DNA of 64,000 nucleotides from Gammaproteobacteria bacterium HGW-Gammaproteobacteria-11. GTDB lineage: Bacteria; Pseudomonadota; Gammaproteobacteria; Pseudomonadales; Pseudomonadaceae. The notes under the pieces were generated by a model. It did no database searches. It was not told the DNA's origin and was given only the letters and a program-made list of their open reading frames with translations. The position numbers and the translations under genes are program-made. Below are positions 56,270-64,000 of the stretch, piece after piece (the first letter of the stretch is position 1; every line of letters starts with the position of its first letter). Location of the stretch: the NCBI GenBank assembly GCA_002840055.1, contig PGZJ01000002.1, forward strand, positions 124,001-188,000. Direction: 5' to 3'.

Positions 56270-56944
56270 TCAGCCACTGGCCTTGGGTGTGGCTACCTTG
56301 TCACGCAGATACACCGGCTGTGCCAACGCGGCATCCACCGCTTCGCCAGCCAGCCAACGGGGCATGGCCAGGCTGAGCAGATCACGGGCATCGGGCAACA
56401 TATCCGGCCAACTGCTGCTGGCCGCCACGGCCATACGCTCGGCGTACTGCCAGCCGGTGCCTGCCCCCGCCGGCGCGCGCATGCCCTCTGCCAGTTGCAC
56501 GGCCTCGGGCGCACAGACCCGTTCTTCACCGCAGAGCTGCATCACACCCTGATCGAGTTGATAACAGCCCCAGTAGACTTCATCCATGCGTGCATCGATG
56601 GCCGCGCACACGGACTCGACCCCCTGCTCACGCCAAGCCTGCTGAGCCAGGGCAGCCAGATTGGACACACCAATCACCGGCTTGCCGCTGGCAAAGGCCA
56701 GCCCCTGCACCATGCCGGTGGCGATCCTGACCCCGGTAAAGGCCCCGGGACCCCGACCAAAGACCAGCGCATCAACCTGGCTCAGCGTGATACCCGCCTC
56801 GCTCATCAGTTCCTGCAACATGGGCAGCAGGCGTACCGCGTGCTGGCGCGGAGCAACCTCAAAGCGATGATGGACCTGGCCCTTGTGCAGCAGGGCTGCA
56901 GAGCAGGCTTCAGTGGCAGTATCGAGGGCAAGCAGTGTGGTCAT
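56270..56944 (-). CDS. tsaB: tRNA threonylcarbamoyladenosine biosynthesis protein TsaB
   Basis: The 224-residue ASKHA-fold protein is the platform for TsaD and TsaE in t6A37 synthesis. It begins TTLLALDTATEACSAAL and has GRGPGAFTGVRIATGMVQGLA, both family signatures. The ATG at 56942-56944 is the conserved start; fourteen upstream codons are discarded. Its product provides the modified base that TcdA, encoded at 41.1 kb, later cyclises. Confidence 0.94.
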   Translation of the reverse strand: MTTLLALDTATEACSAALLHKGQVHHRFEVAPRQHAVRLLPMLQELMSEAGITLSQVDALVFGRGPGAFTGVRIATGMVQGLAFASGKPVIGVSNLAALAQQAWREQGVESVCAAIDARMDEVYWGCYQLDQGVMQLCGEERVCAPEAVQLAEGMRAPAGAGTGWQYAERMAVAASSSWPDMLPDARDLLSLAMPRWLAGEAVDAALAQPVYLRDKVATPKASG

Positions 56945-56991
56945 GGCAGGCGTATCGGTGTGAGGAAAGGGAAGCATTGTAGCCAATGCAA

Positions 56992-57024
56992 AGGGCCCGT
57001 GCGACGTCAGTCAACACGGGCCCC
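56992..57024 (-). terminator. Hairpin after adk
   Basis: GGGCCCGTG and CACGGGCCC form a perfect 9-bp stem around 13 bases on the minus strand. Only three T follow, so it may be a weak terminator between adk and tsaB. Confidence 0.55.
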
Positions 57025-57042
57025 GGTCACAACCTGATGTAA

Positions 57043-57780
<738 letters not shown>

Positions 57781-57890
57781 TTACACTCGCGAAGGTCGCG
57801 AAAAGGGCGTTCAACATACACGGACAGCCAAATATGCACAAGCCGGACCAAAGTCGAAGGCTCTGCGTCGCTGGTTGGCAGCCGGAATCC

Positions 57891-60530
57891 CTAGCCGGTA
57901 TTGCGCATGCCCGCGGCAATACCGGCAACCGTAACCAGTAACGCCCGCTCCAGATCCGGATCAATCTGCTGACCCTGGGCGCGGGTACGCGCCATCAATT
58001 CGGCCTGCAACAGGTGCAAGGGATCGGTGTAGGGGTTGCGCACGGCCACGGAACTGCTCAAGCCCGGGTTATGCGCCAACAATCGGTCGCTGCCGCGCAG
58101 CGCCAGTACCACGCTGACCGCTTCGCTCAGGGCGGTGCGCAAACGCTCACCCAACGGCCACAGGGATGGCTCGACCAGGCGCTCTTCATAGAAGCGGTGG
58201 ATACCTGCATCGGCCTTGGCCAGGACCATTTCCAGCATCTCGATACGCGCCAGAAAGAATGGCCACTGCGACATCATGTCACGCAATTGCTGCTCCTTGC
58301 CGGCGTCCATGGCCTCCTGCAGCGCCTTGCCCGCACCGAGCCAGGCCGGCAACATCAGACGCGTCTGGGTCCAGGCAAATATCCAGGGGATCGCTCTGAG
58401 CGTCTCGATACCGCCCTGGCTGCGCCGTTTTGCTGGTCGACTACCCAGCGGCAAGCGAGCCAACTCCTGCTCCGGCGTGCCCTGGCGGAAATAATCGACA
58501 AACTGTGGATCATCGCGCACAACGCCGCGATAGACCGTGACCGAGCGGTCCGCCAGTTGCTGCATCAGTTCGCGCCAGCTCTGCTCAGGCGCAGGCGGCG
58601 GCAACAGGCTTGCCTCCATGACCGCACTGACATAGAGCTGCAGACTCTGCACGGCGATGGCTGGCAGGCCGTATTTGAAACGGATCATCTCGCCCTGCTC
58701 GGTTACCCGGAACTGCCCCTGCACCGAACCCGGCGGCTGCGACAGAATCGCCATGTGCGCCGGTGCGCCACCCCGGCCAACCGTCCCACCGCGACCATGG
58801 AACAGGCGCAAGCGCACGCCGTGGGCCTGGCAGACTTGCACCAGCGCTTCCTGGGCACGGTACTGGGCCCAACCGGCGGCCAGGGTCCCGGCATCCTTGG
58901 CCGAGTCGGAATAGCCGATCATGACCTCCTGTTCATGACCAATCAGTTCGCGATAAGCCGGCAATGACAACAGGCTGTCGATCGCCGAAGCGGCATTTTC
59001 CAGGTCATCAAGGGTTTCAAACAGCGGTGCCACCCGCATCGGCCAGCTCAAGCCGGTTTCCTTCAGCAGCAGCTTGACCGCCAGCACATCCGAGGAGCTG
59101 GACGCCATGGAAATGACATAGGAACCCAGTAGCTCACGGGGCTGTGCTGCCACCACCCGGCAGGTGGCCAATACCTCTGCAACCTCGGCGCTGGGCTGCC
59201 AGTCGACCGGCAACAGCGGACGCCGACTGTGTAGTTCATCGAGCAGAAAGCGACAACGCTGCGCCTCATCCCAGCTGCGATAGTCGCCTATCTCGAGATA
59301 GGTCAGCAGCTCGGCCAGCACATCGGCATGCCGTGCAGCATCCTGACGTATATCCAGACGCACCAGACCCAGACCGAAGGCATTGACCCGCCACAGGCTA
59401 TCTAACAAAGGGCCGCGGGCAATGATCTGGCGGTTGTCCTGCAACAGCGAGTCGTAGCATAACGCCAGGGGCTGACGCAGTTGATCGACACTGTCCAGAA
59501 CCAGCGGGCCGGGACTGACATCGCCCTGCAACGCCTCCCTGGCCCAATCCCGGGTGGCCTGCAAACGTTCTCGCAATTGCTTCAGCACCACGCGGTAGGG
59601 CTCGTCGGCTTCACCACTTTGCGCCAGCAGGTCGGGGCTGGCGGTCTGCATGGACAACTGACTGGTCAGCGCATCAATATCCCGCAGATACAGGTCTGCA
59701 GCCATCCAGCGCCCGAGCAGCAATACCTCGCGGGTTACGCTGGCGGTCACATTCGGATTGCCATCGCGATCGCCGCCCATCCAGGAGGCAATACGCACCG
59801 GGGCGGCATTGCAGTCCAGGCCGTGCCCCAGCCCCTTGATCAAATCCTCATCCAGCTTGCGCAGAAAGGCCGGCAGCGCTTGCCAGAGCGAATGTTCGAT
59901 GACCGCAAACCCCCATTTGGCCTCGTCCATCGGCGTTGGCCGGGTCCGCCGAATCTCGTCGGTATGCCAGGCCTCGGCAATCAGTCGGGCCAGATCGGCG
60001 CGAACCGCTGCCTGCTCATCAGCGTTAAGATCATCATGATCACGACGGGCCAAGGCCAGGGCAATCGCGTCGTATTTCTGAATCAGGGTACGGCGCGTGA
60101 CTTCAGTCGGATGGGCAGTGAGGACCAGCTCGATATCCAGCTCAGCCAGTTGCTGACGTACCTGCTGATCGCTGAAGCCGGCGTCCTTGAGACGCTGCAA
60201 CAGATCGGGCAGGCAACGTTCCTCGAACGAACGCGGCTGATGCTCACGACGGCGGCGGATCCGGTGCGACTGTTCGGCAATATTGGCCAGGTTGAGGAAC
60301 TGATTAAAGGCCCGGCAGACCGGCAACAACTGGTCATCCGGCAGATCATGCAAGGCTGTCAGCAGCGCCTGATGGGCCGCCTGATCCTGTTGCCGACCTT
60401 GCTTGGCGCCAAGGCGGATACGTTCGATACGCTGCAGGAAGTCGTCGCCCAAGTGGGACTTGATGGTCTGCCCCAGCAGCTCACCCAACTCATGTACATC
60501 CTCGCGCAACCGCACATCTATCTCGCTCAT
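57891..60530 (-). CDS. ppc: Phosphoenolpyruvate carboxylase
   Basis: The 879-residue enzyme carboxylates phosphoenolpyruvate to oxaloacetate to refill the citric acid cycle. [13 protein letters not shown] holds the catalytic histidine; [23 protein letters not shown] and [13 protein letters not shown] are the active-site blocks, and the C-terminus ends in MRNTG, the expected family ending. It is complete. Confidence 0.98.
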   Translation of the reverse strand: MSEIDVRLREDVHELGELLGQTIKSHLGDDFLQRIERIRLGAKQGRQQDQAAHQALLTALHDLPDDQLLPVCRAFNQFLNLANIAEQSHRIRRRREHQPRSFEERCLPDLLQRLKDAGFSDQQVRQQLAELDIELVLTAHPTEVTRRTLIQKYDAIALALARRDHDDLNADEQAAVRADLARLIAEAWHTDEIRRTRPTPMDEAKWGFAVIEHSLWQALPAFLRKLDEDLIKGLGHGLDCNAAPVRIASWMGGDRDGNPNVTASVTREVLLLGRWMAADLYLRDIDALTSQLSMQTASPDLLAQSGEADEPYRVVLKQLRERLQATRDWAREALQGDVSPGPLVLDSVDQLRQPLALCYDSLLQDNRQIIARGPLLDSLWRVNAFGLGLVRLDIRQDAARHADVLAELLTYLEIGDYRSWDEAQRCRFLLDELHSRRPLLPVDWQPSAEVAEVLATCRVVAAQPRELLGSYVISMASSSSDVLAVKLLLKETGLSWPMRVAPLFETLDDLENAASAIDSLLSLPAYRELIGHEQEVMIGYSDSAKDAGTLAAGWAQYRAQEALVQVCQAHGVRLRLFHGRGGTVGRGGAPAHMAILSQPPGSVQGQFRVTEQGEMIRFKYGLPAIAVQSLQLYVSAVMEASLLPPPAPEQSWRELMQQLADRSVTVYRGVVRDDPQFVDYFRQGTPEQELARLPLGSRPAKRRSQGGIETLRAIPWIFAWTQTRLMLPAWLGAGKALQEAMDAGKEQQLRDMMSQWPFFLARIEMLEMVLAKADAGIHRFYEERLVEPSLWPLGERLRTALSEAVSVVLALRGSDRLLAHNPGLSSSVAVRNPYTDPLHLLQAELMARTRAQGQQIDPDLERALLVTVAGIAAGMRNTG

Positions 60531-60693
60531 AAGGCTTCCTTAACCTGATTCCAGGATCACAGCATGCTACCCGGAACCGCTGCTGACAAGGAACAATGAG
60601 CAACGACAAAAAGCTGGCGTCAGGCCTTTTTCGCTGCATGGTCTACACTTCAAGTGTCGCCACAAGCGAAACCAGACGTTATCGGGGGAAAAC

Positions 60694-61038
60694 ATGAAGA
60701 TCCGTGAACTTACCCAGGAATGGGAACGCACTGCCCGGGGTCGACTGACCCACAATCATTACGAGGTCCGCTTGACCCTGGAGGACGCCGCTCGGCTGGC
60801 CGCCCTGCAGGAGATGTATCCCAAGCGCCGCGTAGAGGATCTGATCACCGACCTGCTCAGCTGCGCCCTGGAAGAACTTGAGACCGTGATGCCCTACAAG
60901 GCCGGTAATCAGGTCATTGCCATGGACGAGATGGGCGACCCGCTGTACGACGATATCGGGCCCACACCTCGCTATCTGGAACTCAGCCGCCGGCATCTGC
61001 AGGTATTGGCGCAGCAACAGAAAGAGCCGCAGCACTGA
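60694..61038 (+). CDS. Conserved hypothetical protein beside ppc
   Basis: The 114-residue soluble, probably mostly helical protein begins MKIRELTQEWE and contains LTLEDAARLAALQEMYP and an acidic region. I know no function; small proteins like it are found next to ppc in Pseudomonas, to my recollection. GGGGG lies just upstream of the ATG as ribosome site. It is divergent from ppc and converges on mazG. Confidence 0.75.
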   Translation: MKIRELTQEWERTARGRLTHNHYEVRLTLEDAARLAALQEMYPKRRVEDLITDLLSCALEELETVMPYKAGNQVIAMDEMGDPLYDDIGPTPRYLELSRRHLQVLAQQQKEPQH

Positions 61039-61065
61039 CAGGTCAATGACCCACTGGGGGCGCCG

Positions 61066-61884
61066 CTAGAGTCCGACGTCCTTGGCTTGTTGCCAGAGTC
61101 GGTCCAGCTGCAGCAATTCCACCTGCTCAGGACTCAGACCGGCTTCGCGCAGCTGCGCTTCGATATAGCGGAAACGCCGCTCGAAGCGGGCATTGCCGCC
61201 GCGCAGGGCTTCCTCGGCATCGACCTGCAGATGCCGCGCCAGATTGACCATGGAAAACAGCAGGTCGCCGACTTCTTCGGCGACCCGTTGCTGCTGGCCC
61301 TCGGCAAGCGCCTGACGCACCTCAGCGAGCTCTTCATCCAGCTTGTCCAGCACCGGCAGCAGCGCTGGCCAGTCGAAACCGGCGCGTGCAGCGCGCTTCT
61401 GCAGTTTCTGCGCCCGACTCAAGGCAGGCAAGGCCTGCGGCACATCATCCAGCAGTGACAACTGCTCAGGCTGTTCCGCCTTGAGCGCGCGTTCCTCGGC
61501 CTTGATCTCTTCCCAGCGCGCCTTGATCTGATCCGCTGCCAGGCTGACACTACCCGGCGGCGTACGCAGGTTGCCGTCCGGAAAGACATGGGGATGGCGA
61601 CGCACCAGCTTCTCGGTAATACCGTGGACGACCTGTTCCCAGTCGAAGTGCCCTGCCTCCCGCCCAAGCTGGGCGTAGTAAACCACCTGGAACAACAGAT
61701 CACCCAGTTCACCACAAAGCTGCGGAAAATCCTCGCTGGCGATCGCGTCCGCGACCTCGTAGGCTTCCTCCAGGGTATGCGGGACTATAGTGGCAAAGGA
61801 CTGTTGCTGGTCCCAGGGACAACCATGCAGCGGGTCACGCAGGCGCTGCATCAGGTACAGCAAGTCATCAAGCTGGTAACTCAC
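61066..61884 (-). CDS. mazG: Nucleoside triphosphate pyrophosphohydrolase MazG
   Basis: The 272-residue all-alpha hydrolase splits NTPs to NMP and pyrophosphate and in E. coli lowers ppGpp. It has two MazG repeats; the N-terminal one carries LRDPLHGCPWDQQQSF and EEAYEVADAI, the C-terminal one the EELAEVRQAL and EEVGDLLFSMVNLAR metal-binding helices. Its ATG overlaps the relA stop by four bases (ATGA), so the synthase and a modulator of the same alarmone are coupled. Confidence 0.95.
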   Translation of the reverse strand: MSYQLDDLLYLMQRLRDPLHGCPWDQQQSFATIVPHTLEEAYEVADAIASEDFPQLCGELGDLLFQVVYYAQLGREAGHFDWEQVVHGITEKLVRRHPHVFPDGNLRTPPGSVSLAADQIKARWEEIKAEERALKAEQPEQLSLLDDVPQALPALSRAQKLQKRAARAGFDWPALLPVLDKLDEELAEVRQALAEGQQQRVAEEVGDLLFSMVNLARHLQVDAEEALRGGNARFERRFRYIEAQLREAGLSPEQVELLQLDRLWQQAKDVGL

Positions 61885-64000
61885 GTCATGCCGTCCTTGC
61901 GATTGCGCCGCGCCTCGATCACGTTCGGCAACTGGCTGACGCGCGCCAACAGACGGCCCAGCAGACCGATATTCGGCACCTCGACGGTCAACAGCATGAC
62001 CGCATAGTTGTCATCCTTGTTGGTCCGCGTGCTGACTTCCAGCACATTGATCTTCTCATTCGCCAGCATCTGCGAGACATCCCGCAGCAGACCGGATCGA
62101 TCATAGGCCTTGATATAGATTTCCACCGGATAGGTCTGCACCGGCGCGCTGCCCCAACTGACCTCGATCAGCCGGTCGGCGTCGCGGTCCTGCAACTGCA
62201 TGGCGGTCGCGCAATCGGCGCGATGCACGGTAACCCCGCGACCGAGGGTGATATAGCCGACGATCGGGTCACCCGGTACCGGCTGACAGCAGCCAGCCAA
62301 CTGGGTAAGCAGATTGCCGACGCCCTGAATGGTCACGTCGCCACGCGGCCCTGAGCGGCTGGGGCGGCGCGGAATCAGCTCCAGCTGCTCGGCATGGCTG
62401 TCCGGCTCAATCAGTTGCTGGGCGACATTGACCACATGCATCAGGCGCACATCACCCGAACCGACTGCGGCAAACAGGTCTTCCTGGCTGCGGATACCCA
62501 GTCGTTCGATCAGTTGCGCATAGTCGGCGCCATTCAGCGCCAGACGGGTCAGCTCGCGTTCAAGCATGGCCTTGCCGGCATGCACATTCTGCTCACGGGC
62601 CTGCAACTTGAACCAGTGCTGGACCTTGGCCCGGGCCCGCGAGGTATTCACATAGCCCAGGTTCGGATTCAGCCAGTCGCGGCTCGGACCGCTGTGCTTG
62701 CCCGTGATGATTTCGACCTGTTCACCGGTCTGCAGGATGTAGTTCAGCGGCACTATCCGACCATTGACCTTGGCCCCCCGGCAGCTATGGCCGATTTCGG
62801 TATGAATGCGGTAGGCAAAATCCAGCGGTGTGGCACCCTTGGGTACATCCACCACATGACCGTCCGGGGTGAAGATGTAGATGCGGTCAGGCTCGAAATC
62901 GACCCGCAACTGATCCGCCAGGCCGCCGATATCGCCCATTTCCTCGTGCCATTCCAGCACCTGACGCAACCAGGCAATCTTGTCCTCGTAGGCGTTCGAG
63001 GAGGAACTGACATCGGTGCCCTTGTAGCGCCAGTGAGCGCAGACACCCAGCTCGGCTTCCTCATGCATGTTCTGGGTGCGTATCTGCACTTCCAGCACCT
63101 TGCCAAAGGGCCCGATTACTGCGGTATGCAAGGAGCGGTAGCCGTTCTCCTTGGGATTGGCGATGTAATCGTCAAACTCGTTGGGAATATGCCGCCAGAG
63201 ACTGTGAACGATGCCCAGCGCGGTGTAGCAATCACGCACCTGGGGTACCAGAACACGCACCGCGCGCACATCGTAGACCTGGCTGAAGTCGATACCCTTG
63301 CGGCGCATCTTGCGCCAGATGGAATAGATATGTTTGGCGCGGCCGCTAATCTCGGCCTGAATCCCGGCCTCCTCCAATTCGGCCTTGAGCTGCGCCATGA
63401 CCTCGTCTATGTACTCCTGACGATCCAGTCGCCGCTCATCCAGCAGCTTGGCAATCTGCTTGTACTGAACCGGCTCGAGATAGCGGAAGGACAAGTCCTC
63501 CAGCTCCCATTTGATATGACCAATACCCAGACGATGGGCCAGCGGCGCATAGATATCGAAGACTTCGCGGGCCACCCGGTAGCGCTTTTCCTCCGGCGCA
63601 TCCTTGACCGCGCGGATCGCGCAGGTACGCTCCGCCAGCTTGATCAGGGCAACGCGCACATCGTCGACCATGGTCACCAGCATCTTGCGCAGGTTGTCGA
63701 CCTGGGCCTGTTCACTGAAGGCCGTGGCCCGGGCCGGATTCTGCGATACGCTGATCGCCGCCATGCGCTGAACACCGTCAACCAGCCCGGCTACCGTCGG
63801 CCCAAAGCGCCGTTCAACTTCGGCCAGATCGGTCTTGCGCTCACGCACCGCACGGTAAACCACCGCGGCAACCAGGGAGTCCTGATCCAGTTTCAGTTCG
63901 ACCAGGATTTCTGCCATTTCCAGACCGGTGCGGTAGCTACTGGCACCGTCGGCCCAGATGTTCTCGGCTGCGATAGCTGCCTGCTCGAGTTCCAGCGCCC
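61881..64000 (-). CDS. relA: GTP pyrophosphokinase RelA, 5' end beyond window
   Basis: The frame runs to the right edge, giving about 706 residues; the missing part is the short N-terminus (the family has roughly 745). It makes (p)ppGpp when uncharged tRNA enters the ribosome. The N-terminal HD hydrolase region lacks the catalytic HD pair. The synthetase domain has HIPNEFDDYIANPKENGYRS, the EFDD variant of RelA rather than the RFDD of SpoT. TGS (about PDGHVVDVPKGATPLDFAY) and C-terminal ACT domains follow. mazG overlaps its stop. Confidence 0.96.
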   Translation of the reverse strand, partial: ALELEQAAIAAENIWADGASSYRTGLEMAEILVELKLDQDSLVAAVVYRAVRERKTDLAEVERRFGPTVAGLVDGVQRMAAISVSQNPARATAFSEQAQVDNLRKMLVTMVDDVRVALIKLAERTCAIRAVKDAPEEKRYRVAREVFDIYAPLAHRLGIGHIKWELEDLSFRYLEPVQYKQIAKLLDERRLDRQEYIDEVMAQLKAELEEAGIQAEISGRAKHIYSIWRKMRRKGIDFSQVYDVRAVRVLVPQVRDCYTALGIVHSLWRHIPNEFDDYIANPKENGYRSLHTAVIGPFGKVLEVQIRTQNMHEEAELGVCAHWRYKGTDVSSSSNAYEDKIAWLRQVLEWHEEMGDIGGLADQLRVDFEPDRIYIFTPDGHVVDVPKGATPLDFAYRIHTEIGHSCRGAKVNGRIVPLNYILQTGEQVEIITGKHSGPSRDWLNPNLGYVNTSRARAKVQHWFKLQAREQNVHAGKAMLERELTRLALNGADYAQLIERLGIRSQEDLFAAVGSGDVRLMHVVNVAQQLIEPDSHAEQLELIPRRPSRSGPRGDVTIQGVGNLLTQLAGCCQPVPGDPIVGYITLGRGVTVHRADCATAMQLQDRDADRLIEVSWGSAPVQTYPVEIYIKAYDRSGLLRDVSQMLANEKINVLEVSTRTNKDDNYAVMLLTVEVPNIGLLGRLLARVSQLPNVIEARRNRKDGMT

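Overview
The window is a compact, mostly ordinary stretch of chromosome from a gammaproteobacterium of the Pseudomonas type. The gene order ispD-ftsB-eno-kdsA-pyrG-tilS-accA-dnaE, rnhB-lpxB-lpxA-fabZ-lpxD-skp-bamA-rseP-dxr-cdsA-uppS-frr-pyrH-tsf-rpsB, map-glnD-dapC-dapD, plsB, rsmJ, tsaB-adk-ppc and mazG-relA is what I know from Pseudomonas chromosomes. Moderately GC-rich coding DNA and the short intergenic heptamer arrays fit the same group. A marine lineage such as Halopseudomonas is possible, but that is inference and no 16S gene is present.

Layout. At 1-5.2 kb lie the end of a DUF2489 gene, an SDR oxidoreductase, a small zinc-ribbon-like protein, and a minus-strand run of two tandem diguanylate cyclases and dinB. 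At 5.4-8.5 kb are a lone initiator tRNA with its own promoter and terminator, an orphan periplasmic binding protein, a LexA-controlled umuDC pair and a small membrane protein. From 8.6 to 34.6 kb almost everything is on the minus strand: cell envelope (lpxA/B/D, fabZ, skp, bamA, rseP, cdsA, uppS, kdsA), isoprenoid (ispD, dxr), nucleotide (pyrG, pyrH), replication (dnaE, rnhB) and translation genes (rpsB, tsf, frr, tilS). From 34.7 to 46.5 kb the strand flips to plus: map, glnD, the lysine/peptidoglycan precursor genes dapC, dapD and dapE, rRNA methyltransferases rlmF and rlmA, and trxC, with tcdA the one minus-strand exception. At 46.8-51.3 kb is a four-gene ABC system of the GldA/GldF/GldG type with a DUF4340 protein, then plsB. 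At 54-64 kb come rsmJ, an EF-hand-like protein, tsaB, adk, ppc, a small conserved protein, mazG and the 3' portion of relA, which runs off the right edge.

Functional logic. The central block couples outer-membrane construction (lipid A, BamA, chaperone Skp, sigma-factor protease RseP) to phospholipid and undecaprenyl carrier synthesis and to ribosome factors. The stable-RNA and rpsB promoters have GC-rich discriminators, as expected for stringent control by the RelA encoded at the other end of the window.

The most unusual signal is non-coding. Three copies of a structured intergenic repeat (19590-19702, 19807-19916 and 46593-46704) share a 58-bp core. The core is enclosed by long inverted arms whose sequence differs from copy to copy while staying self-complementary. 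In RNA form each core would show two hairpin loops of the ANGGAN type, and one copy contains an 11-of-12 match to the CsrA/RsmA high-affinity consensus. I propose, as a hypothesis, that these repeats are dispersed RsmA-binding or RsmA-titrating RNA elements. Other notable items are a perfect 18-bp inverted repeat over the stop codon at 293-336, two opposed 7-bp periodic arrays around 41 kb, and the dinB gene sitting in an apparent operon with two diguanylate cyclases.
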